DNA from: Candidatus Cloacimonetes bacterium 4572_55
GTDB lineage: Bacteria; 4572-55
DNA: 64,000 nt
Direction of reading: 5' to 3'
Assembly: GCA_002084765.1 (NCBI GenBank)
Contig: NBMB01000001.1
Span: forward strand, 62,001 to 126,000
The translations under genes and the position numbers were made by a program. Shown here piece by piece: positions 45,396 through 54,349 of the stretch (positions are counted from its first letter, which is position 1; each line of letters opens with the position of its first letter). The notes under the pieces were generated by a model. It was not told the DNA's origin. It did no database searches and saw only the letters and a list, made by a program, of their open reading frames with translations.

Positions 45396-46745
45396 ATGAG
45401 AAATCATCGTCAAAAAATATTGATATTTGGGATTGCCTTATTGATTTTCATCTCTATTTCGAGCGGGTCGGCAGATTGCGCAGAGTACGCGCTTTCGTTG
45501 GAGGATGCGATTCAGTTGGCGAGAAATAGCAATTTTGAGATTCAATTGGCGGAGGCAGAAGCGGATAAGATGCGCGGGGACGCTATGAAGGCGAACGCTG
45601 TTTTTTTCCCACAAGCGACTGTGTCAGAGACCTATATCAAGACCAATGACCCGCTGAATGTTTTCGGTTTTAAGTTAAAGCAAGAGATTGTCACTCAAAG
45701 CGATTTTAATCCTGCGCTGTTGAACGATCCTGAGAATATCGAAAATTTCACTACCAAGATTGAAGTGAAACAGCCGCTGATCAATCTTGATGGTTTTTTT
45801 GGTCGATCCGCGGCGAGAAACGGCGTGAAGGCTATGGAGCATAAGCTGGAACGCACCGAGCATTTTGTGATCTTTCAACTGAAAAATGTCTATTACGGTT
45901 TGGTTCTGGCGCGCGCCAGTCTGGACGTGATCAACCAATCAATCGACGCGGCGAAGTCGGGACGAAATCAGGCGTTGGACTATTTCAACGAGGGTTTTAT
46001 CAACAAATCCGAGTACCTGCAATCCGAGGTCTGGTTGCTGCAATTGGAAAGCCAAAAGGCGGAGATCGAAAATAAGATTATCGACGCGAACAATAATCTG
46101 AAATACATGCTGGACATTGGAGATGATCGACAAATTATGCCCACGGACTCGCTCCTGATTGTGTCTGTGAGGGACTATTCTTATGATCTGGAGCAAGTGA
46201 ACCAAGAGCGCTCCGATATGTTGGCAATGCGATACCGCGTTAAGGCGATGGAAAAAACGGTTAAAATGAATTGTTTTAAATATATGCCAAACTTCAACAT
46301 ATTTGCAAATTTTGAATATAACGACGACAATGTTTTTGGCTCTGGCGCAGAAAATTGGACGGCTGGCGCGATGTTGAAGTGGGATATTTTTAAGGGGTTC
46401 GAGAACTACGGCGAAGTGAAAAAAGCGAAAGCCGATCTGCATTACGCCAGAATTGAGTATCGTAAAGCCGCGCTCAAAAACAAGGTGGACGTCGAGTCGG
46501 CTCTCTCCAATCTGAACACAGCGATGAAGCGGGTGGAATTGTCTGACGAGTCGATCAAGCAAGCTGAAGAGAGTCTGCGCATTATCACGGATCGGTATGC
46601 CAAAGGTTTGGAAAAAACGACCGATCTGCTTGCTGCAGAAGCGACTTTGGCGCATTCTCGACTGGATTATTTAAAAGCGATTTACGATTATAATATTAGT
46701 GTATTTCATATCGAATTGCTGTTGGAGCGATCCATGGTTCAGTAG
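45396..46745 (+). CDS. TolC-family outer-membrane efflux protein
   Basis: A 449-residue protein with a signal peptide (KILIFGIALLIFISISSGSA). The paired coiled-coil repeats of outer-membrane factors are visible: LSLEDAIQLARNSNFEIQLA near residue 33 and the second-half copy with YRVKAMEKTVKMNCFKYMPN. It forms the outer-membrane channel of the tripartite pump encoded here, with adaptor and permease immediately downstream. Confidence 0.92.
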   Translation: MRNHRQKILIFGIALLIFISISSGSADCAEYALSLEDAIQLARNSNFEIQLAEAEADKMRGDAMKANAVFFPQATVSETYIKTNDPLNVFGFKLKQEIVTQSDFNPALLNDPENIENFTTKIEVKQPLINLDGFFGRSAARNGVKAMEHKLERTEHFVIFQLKNVYYGLVLARASLDVINQSIDAAKSGRNQALDYFNEGFINKSEYLQSEVWLLQLESQKAEIENKIIDANNNLKYMLDIGDDRQIMPTDSLLIVSVRDYSYDLEQVNQERSDMLAMRYRVKAMEKTVKMNCFKYMPNFNIFANFEYNDDNVFGSGAENWTAGAMLKWDIFKGFENYGEVKKAKADLHYARIEYRKAALKNKVDVESALSNLNTAMKRVELSDESIKQAEESLRIITDRYAKGLEKTTDLLAAEATLAHSRLDYLKAIYDYNISVFHIELLLERSMVQ

Positions 46746-46797
46746 CAATCTGTGTTTGTCTAAACGAAACTCTGGATAAAAAAACAAAGGAGAAGAC

Positions 46798-47889
46798 GTG
46801 TTAAAAAATGTGTTAAAAAATCGAATGGCGGAATTGATTTTCATTATCTCTCTCATACCGTTTCTCGCTATTTCTTGTGGGAAGAAAGAGTCGGTTGTGC
46901 ACTCCAGCAAGCCGGTTAAGGCTCGCGCGTTTGAAGCGGCACTAACGGAAATACCTCAAAAATATGAGTTTACGGGAAGTATTGAGGGCGATAAGCGTAT
47001 CCAATTAAGCACGAAAATTATGGGTCAGATCACCTATATGCCGTTTCAAGAGGGGGCAAAGGTGACTAAGGGCGAGACTCTGATAAAAATTCGTAGCGAT
47101 GATTTAGAGGCGAAGAAATCTCAGGTTCAGGCGAATATGAGCGAGGCAGAGGCGGCTTTTAAGAATACCGAGGCGAATTATAATCGTATCAAAAGTTTGT
47201 ATGAGAGCAAGAGCGCGACTCGGAAAGAGATGGATGATAGTGAGATGGCTTATAATATGGGTAAGGCAAAGATCGAGGCGATCAAGGAAATGGAGCGGGA
47301 AGTTAACGACCATTTGAGCTATACCCAGATCGCTTCGCCGATCAATGGCTATGTGGTACAGAAGATGTCGGAAGAGGGCAATATCGCCGCGCCGGGTATG
47401 CCGATTCTGACGATCGAAGGTTTGAGCCGGTTGAAGGTGGTGACAAAAGTTCCGGAGAGTCAGGTCTATTTATTCAAAACGGGCGACCAAGTCAAGGTGA
47501 TTGTCGATGCCTTATCTGGCAAGGAGTTCAGCGGTTCGGTGGAGCAGATCAATCCCGGGGGGAATCCGGCAAGTCGCCAATTCGAGGTGAAAATCCTGCT
47601 GGATGAGAGCAAAAGTATGCTAAAATCTGGCATGTATGCAAAAGTGATTCTGGAGCGAGGCACCCGGCATGTGATCACGGTTCCGGAAGATTGGGTGATC
47701 AAACGGGGACAGTTAGAGGGTCTGTTCACCATGAATAGCAATCAAGAGGCAATGCTGAGATGGGTGAGAACCGGCAAGCGATTTGGGAATCAGGTCGAGA
47801 TTTTGTCTGGTTTGTCCCAGGGAGAACAGGTTCTAATTTCTATGGATAGTCCGATTCGAGACGGTCAGAAGGTAGAGGTGGCGCAATGA
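46798..47889 (+). CDS. RND efflux periplasmic adaptor (membrane fusion) lipoprotein
   Basis: The GTG at 46798 has AAAGGAGAAG directly upstream. The protein has 363 residues with a lipoprotein signal (IISLIPFLAISC; Cys near residue 27). Barrel-sandwich lipoyl halves surround a helical hairpin: EGAKVTKGETLIKI, then a coiled coil at residues about 100-165, then YTQIASPINGYVVQKMSEEG. A beta-barrel follows (VTKVPESQVYLFKTGDQVKV). It overlaps the permease gene by four bases. Confidence 0.93.
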   Translation: MLKNVLKNRMAELIFIISLIPFLAISCGKKESVVHSSKPVKARAFEAALTEIPQKYEFTGSIEGDKRIQLSTKIMGQITYMPFQEGAKVTKGETLIKIRSDDLEAKKSQVQANMSEAEAAFKNTEANYNRIKSLYESKSATRKEMDDSEMAYNMGKAKIEAIKEMEREVNDHLSYTQIASPINGYVVQKMSEEGNIAAPGMPILTIEGLSRLKVVTKVPESQVYLFKTGDQVKVIVDALSGKEFSGSVEQINPGGNPASRQFEVKILLDESKSMLKSGMYAKVILERGTRHVITVPEDWVIKRGQLEGLFTMNSNQEAMLRWVRTGKRFGNQVEILSGLSQGEQVLISMDSPIRDGQKVEVAQ

Positions 47890-50800
47890 AAACTGGATTT
47901 TCTGGCAAAGTTGCCGAAGCGTTTATCAATTCAAAGCTCAGTCCCCTGTTGTTGGTTGCGTTTCTGGCGATCGGCGCGTACAGCGTCTATCTGACGCCGA
48001 GCGAGGAGGAGCCGCAGATCAATGTGCCGATCGCCGACATATTTATCGGCTATCCGGGAGGAAGTGCCAAAGAAGTGGAGAGCCGCGTGATCCAGCCGCT
48101 GGAAAAGATCATCACCAATATTCAAGGCGTGGAATATGTGTACTCGACTGCCATGCCGGGTCAAGCTATGTTTGTGGTGCGCTATTATGTGGGCGAGGAT
48201 GTGGAGCAGAGTCTGTTCCGACTCTACAACGAGATCCAAAAAAATATGGACAAAATTCCTTATGGTGTCACGCCGCCGTTGATCAAGACCAAATCGATTG
48301 ACGATGTGCCGATCATCGCGCTGACGCTTTGGAGCGAGAACTATGACGATTATATGCTGCGTCGGGTGGCTGCAGAGCTGTGTTATGAGATTAAACAGAT
48401 TGAGGATGTTGCCGAGACCAGGATCATCGGAGGTCGCAAGCGGCAGATCCGCGTGACGCTGGACAAAAATAAAATGGCTGGATACAATGTGGATCCGCTG
48501 ATCATCATGCAGCAGATTCAGACCGCAAATAAGCAGATGGAATCCGGCGCGTTCAACAGCAATGACCAGGAATTTTTGGTCGAGACTGGGAATTTTTTTG
48601 AGAGCGGCGACGAGGTGGAGAATTTGGTTGTCGGCGTGTTTCAGGGCAATCCTGTCTATCTGGGCGACGTAGCTGAGATCATGGATGGACCTGAGGAGCC
48701 GGGAGAATATGTCTCTTTCGGATATGGTCTCGCGTCAGCGGATATGCATTCAGACCTGTACGGCGTGGAATTTCCCGCGGTGACGATCTCCGCGTCCAAG
48801 CGGAAAGGAACCGACGCCATGCGTATCGCTCGACAGATTCTGGAAAAAGTCGAAAATCTGAAAGGCACTCTGATCCCCTCCGATATCCAGGTCACGATCA
48901 CGAGGGACTACGGATCCACCGCGGCGGAAAAGGTAAACAGCTTGCTGATGCAACTGCTGGGAGCGATCGTGGCAGGCACATTTGTGGTCGCATTATCTAT
49001 GGGATGGCGGGGCGGATTTGTCGTTTTTATGTCGGTTCCGGTCACTTTTGCGCTGACCATTTTTTCCTATTATATGTTCGGTTATACGCTGAACCGGATC
49101 ACTCTATTTGCCTTGATCCTGGTGAGCGGAATTGTGATCGATAGCACTATTATTGTCACCGAGAACATGCACCGGCATTTCAAGATGCGCAACATGCCTT
49201 TTTTTCAGGCGGCTATCGCGTCCATTGACGAGATCGGCAATCCGACGATCCTCGCTACTTTTACGGTGATCGCGTCCATGCTGCCCATGGCGTTTGTCTC
49301 AGGATTGATGGGACCCTACATGAGTCCTATGCCGATTGGCGCGTCGGTTGCGATGCTTTTCTCCATGATTGTCGCGTTTATTATCAGTCCCTGGCTGGCA
49401 TATCGGATGCTTAAGAACGATCACGATCCGAGCGGCAAAAAAAATGAGAAAAAATATCGATTGGAAGAGACGAAAATTTATAAAATTTATGTCTCGATTA
49501 TGAACCCATTGATCGAAAAACCCACAGTGCGCTGGGGATTTTTTATCGGCACGACGATATTGCTGCTCTTTTCCATCTCTCTATTTTTCTTCAAGGTCGT
49601 GACCGTAAAGATGCTGCCTTTTGATAATAAAAGCGAGTTTCAAGTGATGATCGATATGCCGGAAGGAACCACATTAGAACGGACAGCCGCCGCGACAAAA
49701 GATATCGCCTCCTATCTCCGATCACAACCGGAAGTGACGCATTATCAAAGCTATGTCGGCACATCTGCGCCCATAAATTTCAATGGATTGGTGCGGCATT
49801 ACGACCTGCGGCAGCTCCCCAATTTGGGCGATATTCAAGTCAACATTTTGCCAAAAGACGAGCGGAGCGATCAAAGCCATACGATTGCCAAACGGATACG
49901 AGATCGGGCGCAGGAGATTGGGAAAAAATATGGTGCTAATGTCAAGATTGCAGAAGTTCCGCCAGGTCCTCCGGTCATCTCCACCCTTGTGGCGGAAATC
50001 TACGGACCCACGACTGAGGATCAGATAGAGACCGCAAAAAAGATCAAAATGATCTTTGAGAACACTGCCGGAGTGGTGGATGTGGACTGGTATGTCGAGG
50101 ACGATCAGGTGGAATATAAATTTGAGATTGATAAAGAAAAGGCAATGTTGACCGGCGTGAGTCCGGAGCAGATCGTCAACGCGCTGAGGGTCGCTCTGCA
50201 CGGCATGGACGCTTCCGCATTGTTTAAGCCCAAAGAGCTGGACGCTGTGATGATCCACCTGCGGATGCCCGAGAAAGAGCGCTCCTCATTGGAAGACTTG
50301 AAAGATCTGCACGTGATGTCCATGACTGGAAATATGGTCTCAATATCCGAGCTGGTTCACGTCACGGAGCATATTCAGGATAAAAGCGTGTACCGGAAAA
50401 ATCAGCGACGGGTCGTCTATGTCACTGGCGACGTGGCGGGAGAGTCCGAGAGTCCGATCTATGCGATCTTAGATATCAATAAAAAAATCGAGGAGCTGAA
50501 GGAAAAAGGCGAGATGGATATTTTCTATACCCGTCAACCCTTTATGAGCGACAGAAACGCAATGAAATGGGACGGCGAATGGCAAATCACTTATGAGGTA
50601 TTCCGGGACCTGGGCGTCTCCTTTGCTGTTGTGCTTATCATCATCTATATGCTGATTATCGGCTGGTTCCAATCCTTTAAAACTCCGCTTTTGATGATGG
50701 TGGCGATTCCTTTATCGCTGGTCGGAATCATCGTCGGGCATTGGATAATGGGTGCTTTTTTTACCGCCACCTCCATGATCGGCATGATCGCCTTGGCGGG

Positions 50801-51098
50801 AATCATGGTGCGTAACTCGGTATTGTTGATAGACTTTACTGAACTGCGACTCCGCGAGGGCGTTCCCCTGAAACAGGCGGTGATTGAAGCCGGAGCAGTG
50901 CGAACCACCCCGATACTGCTGACTGCCGGAACGGTCGTCATAGGAACGATTGTCATCATCCTGGACCCGGTATTTCAAGGATTAGCCATCTCGCTGATGG
51001 GCGGATCCATCGTCTCCACGATACTGACATTGATCATTGTGCCGCTTCTTTATTATATAAGCGAGCGTAAAAAATATGAGAAAGTTGCTAAGGTCTAA
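47886..51098 (+). CDS. RND-family efflux permease (AcrB-type)
   Basis: A 1070-residue inner-membrane proton-driven pump. TM1 is at residues about 18-33. The first periplasmic loop has PLEKIITNIQGVEYVYSTAM, and a multi-helix block follows at about 345-495 including GIVIDSTIIVTENMHRHF. A second periplasmic loop and a second helix block at about 905-1060 (GMIALAGIMVRNSVLLIDF) follow. The substrate is unknown. The TM4-like helix GIVIDSTIIVTEN keeps a single Asp. ArsR control might hint at metals or thiol-reactive compounds, but metal-binding residues typical of CusA are not evident. Confidence 0.94.
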   Translation: MKTGFSGKVAEAFINSKLSPLLLVAFLAIGAYSVYLTPSEEEPQINVPIADIFIGYPGGSAKEVESRVIQPLEKIITNIQGVEYVYSTAMPGQAMFVVRYYVGEDVEQSLFRLYNEIQKNMDKIPYGVTPPLIKTKSIDDVPIIALTLWSENYDDYMLRRVAAELCYEIKQIEDVAETRIIGGRKRQIRVTLDKNKMAGYNVDPLIIMQQIQTANKQMESGAFNSNDQEFLVETGNFFESGDEVENLVVGVFQGNPVYLGDVAEIMDGPEEPGEYVSFGYGLASADMHSDLYGVEFPAVTISASKRKGTDAMRIARQILEKVENLKGTLIPSDIQVTITRDYGSTAAEKVNSLLMQLLGAIVAGTFVVALSMGWRGGFVVFMSVPVTFALTIFSYYMFGYTLNRITLFALILVSGIVIDSTIIVTENMHRHFKMRNMPFFQAAIASIDEIGNPTILATFTVIASMLPMAFVSGLMGPYMSPMPIGASVAMLFSMIVAFIISPWLAYRMLKNDHDPSGKKNEKKYRLEETKIYKIYVSIMNPLIEKPTVRWGFFIGTTILLLFSISLFFFKVVTVKMLPFDNKSEFQVMIDMPEGTTLERTAAATKDIASYLRSQPEVTHYQSYVGTSAPINFNGLVRHYDLRQLPNLGDIQVNILPKDERSDQSHTIAKRIRDRAQEIGKKYGANVKIAEVPPGPPVISTLVAEIYGPTTEDQIETAKKIKMIFENTAGVVDVDWYVEDDQVEYKFEIDKEKAMLTGVSPEQIVNALRVALHGMDASALFKPKELDAVMIHLRMPEKERSSLEDLKDLHVMSMTGNMVSISELVHVTEHIQDKSVYRKNQRRVVYVTGDVAGESESPIYAILDINKKIEELKEKGEMDIFYTRQPFMSDRNAMKWDGEWQITYEVFRDLGVSFAVVLIIIYMLIIGWFQSFKTPLLMMVAIPLSLVGIIVGHWIMGAFFTATSMIGMIALAGIMVRNSVLLIDFTELRLREGVPLKQAVIEAGAVRTTPILLTAGTVVIGTIVIILDPVFQGLAISLMGGSIVSTILTLIIVPLLYYISERKKYEKVAKV

Positions 51099-51149
51099 TT
51101 ATAGGAGTATAAAAGACGGTTTTATTATTTTTTAACAATGGTATTTAAT

Positions 51150-51214
51150 CATATCACCCGATTTATCATGTTGTACGTACTTTTTTGAACATGCATGCCA
51201 AATCGGGTGATATG
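51150..51214. repeat. 65-bp dyad (15-bp perfect arms, nested inner dyad)
   Basis: CATATCACCCGATTT (51150-51164) and AAATCGGGTGATATG (51200-51214) are perfect inverted repeats. Inside them CATGTT (51167-51172) and AACATG (51188-51193) pair again, around the self-complementary GTACGTAC. No U-tract follows. It lies between the RND operon and the TPR regulator. Confidence 0.75.
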
Positions 51215-51260
51215 GTAGATGAAATGATAGAAAGGAGTTCATAAGTAACTTCTGTCGTTA

Positions 51261-51362
51261 CTTACGATGCTATAAAAACTTACGATGCTATAAAAACTTA
51301 CGATGCTATAAAAACTTACGATGCTATAAAAACTTACGATGCTATAAAAACTTACGATGCTA
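51261..51362. repeat. Six tandem 18-bp iteron-like repeats
   Basis: CTTACGATGCTATAAAAA is repeated with an exact 18-base period starting at 51261, 51279, 51297, 51315, 51333 and 51351; the last copy runs into a T-tract. The array ends about 98 bases before the start of the TPR/winged-helix gene. The copies are identical, so the array is recent or maintained. It is not a CRISPR because there are no spacers. Confidence 0.92.
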
Positions 51363-51459
51363 TTTTTTTTTGTTGGGATTTTTTATTTAATCAGGTATAT
51401 TTAAAACAGATGTATTTCAAAAACAAGGAGGAAATGAAAAACAAAAAGGAAATGTAGGT

Positions 51460-53010
51460 ATGATCGATAGTATGTCAATTATGTCCATGTCAATGGGTGA
51501 GCTGATTACCAACTCTTTTCTGTTAATTACGGAGATTACAGGTAAAAAACCGGCCGAAATTTATCGTTTAGATTGGACAAATTCCAAAATTAAGTCCATT
51601 CCGTTTCGTTTAAATTTTTTTCTTATTCAAGGGAGAATTCGTTTTTTATTGGATCAAATCGATGAAGCGGACGATTTATTTGAGTTTGCGTTGCAATCTG
51701 TCTCGGCAGATTTCGAGCGGGCAGTTTGTCTGTATGCAAAGGTTTTGGTCTTACAACAGAGGGGTTTTCATTCCAAAGCGTTACCTATTATCCAAGAAGT
51801 GGTGAAGGTTGCTGGCAATTACCGGATATTGCGCGCTTCTGCGTATAATATTTTGGGGAAATGTTACGCGGGTTCAAAGAATGAGAAACAGGCTGAAATT
51901 TTTTATAGAAAAGCACTATGCGTCAATATAGATATTTTGAAGCCAGCTATCTTGCGTAACCTCAGCGGATGTTTGTATCATCAAAATAGAATTGAAGAAG
52001 CTGAAATTTGCATCAAGCAGTCATTGGAGTCAGCGGGTAGGGAGATCGAAGAGTATCGGCTTATCTGCACGAATGATTTTGGGGGGAGCGCGCTGAATGC
52101 AGGTCGTTATGAAGAGGCTTTGGTATATTATAAAAAGGTTATCTCTTTGGCGTCTTCACTTCGTAATATGAAATATCTGGTTATGGGTTATACGAATGTA
52201 GGTGCTATTTATCAAAAATTGAATCGTCTCGATAAATCTCTGGAAAATTTACGTCAAGCGATCAAGTTATCTCCCTTTGTCAGAAGTAGGGCATTATTAT
52301 CTGAAAGACTCAAGGGATATGGCGATATCGCGCGGTTATCAGCTCTTCAAATGCAAAAAGAAGGATACGATCCGCGAGCGGTTAATGAACGTTTTATATT
52401 GGCAAATACAGCTATTGAGCAGGGGTTAGAAGCGGCTGAGGAGGCTCAAAATTTGCGGCAAAAAACGGGAATTTGGTTTAATCGATCTCTATTGGAGCTG
52501 AAATGTGAGAATTTTCCTGCGGCATTGGAAGCCTCCCGGATCAGTATGGAGACATTGCAACAATTTTACACGAGTGGAGCCGACCCCAATCCGACGCTAC
52601 AAAATAATATCTTGGAATGCCTTATGTATATCTCCAAAAAAATTGCCGAACAGGTCAAAGCCGGTGAACGGATCGAATGGCGGCAAACGCCTATCCGGGG
52701 GAAATTTGATCTTTCTCCCCAATCTTATCAGAAAAGGCTTTACGGAGAACTCATAATCGCATTGGAGAAAGTCGCTTCTGTTGAGAAGCGCGTACGTGTA
52801 AAGCCGCTGGCTCAGATGCTTTCTATTTTTCAGGGAAGGTGGTTTAAGAATTCGCATTACAGCTATTTGGGACCTGCTTGGACCACTGCTACAAAACATC
52901 TGAAGTTGCTTGTTCATCTGAACGTTCTGGAAAAGCGCGGGAAAATAAGTAGGGCAGAATATCGGTTGCACCCGAAATTCTGCCCTATAGTGACTAACAA
53001 AATAGTCTAA
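51460..53010 (+). CDS. TPR protein with C-terminal winged-helix-like domain (candidate peptide-responsive regulator)
   Basis: A 516-residue cytoplasmic protein with no signal peptide or membrane segment. Residues about 50-420 are TPR-like helix pairs (NILGKCYAGSKNEKQAEIFY, ALVYYKKVISLASSLRNMKY, TNVGAIYQKLNRLDKSLENL). Residues about 430-510 look like a winged helix: VKPLAQMLSIFQ, then TTATKHLKLLVHLNVLEKRG as helix-turn-helix, then ISRAEYRLHPKF as the wing. TPR plus HTH is the layout of peptide-sensing RNPP regulators and of MalT-like factors, but here the HTH is C-terminal. It is flanked upstream by 18-bp iterons and ends tail-to-tail with a small secreted peptide gene. DNA binding is inferred. 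Confidence 0.75.
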   Translation: MIDSMSIMSMSMGELITNSFLLITEITGKKPAEIYRLDWTNSKIKSIPFRLNFFLIQGRIRFLLDQIDEADDLFEFALQSVSADFERAVCLYAKVLVLQQRGFHSKALPIIQEVVKVAGNYRILRASAYNILGKCYAGSKNEKQAEIFYRKALCVNIDILKPAILRNLSGCLYHQNRIEEAEICIKQSLESAGREIEEYRLICTNDFGGSALNAGRYEEALVYYKKVISLASSLRNMKYLVMGYTNVGAIYQKLNRLDKSLENLRQAIKLSPFVRSRALLSERLKGYGDIARLSALQMQKEGYDPRAVNERFILANTAIEQGLEAAEEAQNLRQKTGIWFNRSLLELKCENFPAALEASRISMETLQQFYTSGADPNPTLQNNILECLMYISKKIAEQVKAGERIEWRQTPIRGKFDLSPQSYQKRLYGELIIALEKVASVEKRVRVKPLAQMLSIFQGRWFKNSHYSYLGPAWTTATKHLKLLVHLNVLEKRGKISRAEYRLHPKFCPIVTNKIV

Positions 53011-53174
53011 TCGTCTCGCTGTCCGTCGATTCCGTCTCCGGGACCGTCCCCTGGATCGCCATTAACAATGGTTTGTGTAGGTGAATTGAAGTCTCCTTTG
53101 ATAATCACACTCGAACCTGCCAAACTGGTGAACTGCAATGCAATTGCAAACGCAATTATCTGAATTAAACGCAT
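53007..53174 (-). CDS. 55-residue secreted peptide gene convergent with the TPR/winged-helix regulator
   Basis: The ATG at 53174 has AAAAAAGGAG nine bases upstream, one of the best ribosome sites in the window. The frame of 55 codons ends in TAG at 53007-53009, overlapping the regulator stop by four bases tail to tail. Residues 1-22 are a clear signal peptide (MRLIQIIAFAIALQFTSLAG). The remaining roughly 33 residues are hydrophilic: IIKGDFNSPTQTIVNG, then a Gly/Asp/Pro repeat GDPGDGPGDGIDG and the end QRDD. It is too short to be called by default gene-size limits. A secreted pro-peptide signal is the favoured reading; a small structural secreted protein is the alternative. Confidence 0.72.
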   Translation of the reverse strand: MRLIQIIAFAIALQFTSLAGSSVIIKGDFNSPTQTIVNGDPGDGPGDGIDGQRDD

Positions 53175-53399
53175 TCTGTAAACTCCTTTTTTCTGAAATG
53201 AGACACTACTAAATAAATCGATTACAATCTGGGATTAATTATCAGTTAGCACGCTAGTCTGATGGAAAGTTATCTGCTTTCCTGTTCCCACCTGTATAAA
53301 CGCAATTGACCGGGTATCGCTAATAAAAATATTGGTAAAAAATTTTTTGATCTCATTTTTTTATATAACAGAAACCCAGCGGGCAGTCTGGTAATTCCG

Positions 53400-54335
53400 A
53401 TGATTGTTTATACCGATAGCCCCAGTTTTGCCGAAGAGTATACGCCTCACAGAACAAAGTGGCAGGCTTTGGTCGCCGCGGAAATCGACGAGCCGATTCG
53501 TCTTTTGGCACTTCTCCTTATGCCCGAGGCGGATATAATCTACCGCGCGCATCTGGCGAGCGATCCGCAATGGCAATACGGTTTTTTCATCGAATACGCC
53601 TCGAAATCTCAATTCGATATTCTTACTCGCTTATGCCATCTGGATCGGAGCCTTCCGGATGGGATTCTCTGCCTTGCCGGTTCTGGAGAAAAATTTCATG
53701 GGTTCAAAAATCGACCCTGGGTAGCACTCGCCGGAAATCTTCATCTGAGCGTTTTTCTCGCGCCTCATCAAAAAATTGACCATTTCTGGACGGGATTTAC
53801 TGTCCTATCTGCAATCTCCGTGATTCACACATTGGATGAACTTCAATATCTTGGCGAAACCGCGACAATCAAATGGGTGAATGATATTTTAATCGATAGG
53901 GCAAAAGTCTGCGGCGTGCTGGCGCAAACACAAATTCAAGGAGATTTGGTTTGCGGCGTTGTGTTGGGAATCGGTCTGAACGTCAAGAGTAGACCCGTCA
54001 TAGACGCGACCTCTTACGCCTCTCGATTCGCAGCTCTTGCGGACTACATGCCGGCAGGAAAGTGCGATCTAACAAAAATATTCAGCAGACTGGTTTATCA
54101 TCTGAGACAGAATTACAATCTGTTGTTAAACGGAAAATATGTTGATTTGATAAATTTCTATCGCGCGCGCTCCTATATTCTCGGAAAAAACGTAGAAATA
54201 TTGACAGACCCCACAAATGGAGAACCGGAGCGGATCATACGCGGCAAAGCAGTCTCTATTGGTGAGAATCTGGAGCTATATTTTGCAGAGAGGCTGGAGC
54301 CGGTCACTGAAGGACGGCTTGCTATGATTCCGTAG
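53400..54335 (+). CDS. BirA-like biotin/lipoate protein ligase family protein
   Basis: A 311-residue protein. The catalytic fold is visible as GNLHLSVFLAP near residue 118, IKWVNDILIDRAKVCGVLAQ near 158 and VVLGIGLNVKSRP near 187, with a small C-terminal domain. The usual GRGRRGR loop is replaced by AGSGEKFHGFKNRPWVALAG, a form seen in a divergent BPL/LPL group. There is no N-terminal repressor HTH. It may biotinylate the carrier served by the accC product at 9.4 kb, but lipoyl or other transfer is possible. No convincing ribosome site precedes the ATG. Confidence 0.8.
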   Translation: MIVYTDSPSFAEEYTPHRTKWQALVAAEIDEPIRLLALLLMPEADIIYRAHLASDPQWQYGFFIEYASKSQFDILTRLCHLDRSLPDGILCLAGSGEKFHGFKNRPWVALAGNLHLSVFLAPHQKIDHFWTGFTVLSAISVIHTLDELQYLGETATIKWVNDILIDRAKVCGVLAQTQIQGDLVCGVVLGIGLNVKSRPVIDATSYASRFAALADYMPAGKCDLTKIFSRLVYHLRQNYNLLLNGKYVDLINFYRARSYILGKNVEILTDPTNGEPERIIRGKAVSIGENLELYFAERLEPVTEGRLAMIP

Positions 54336-54349
54336 ATCGTGTCGTCGCT

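Noticed and set aside
45939-46655. 238-residue open frame on the minus strand
   Set aside because: It is the shadow of the TolC-family gene on the plus strand. It has no ribosome site and no domain pattern, and its composition follows from the codon use of the real gene.
51261-51362. CRISPR array
   Set aside because: The repeats are contiguous with a fixed 18-base period and no spacers, and no cas genes are nearby.
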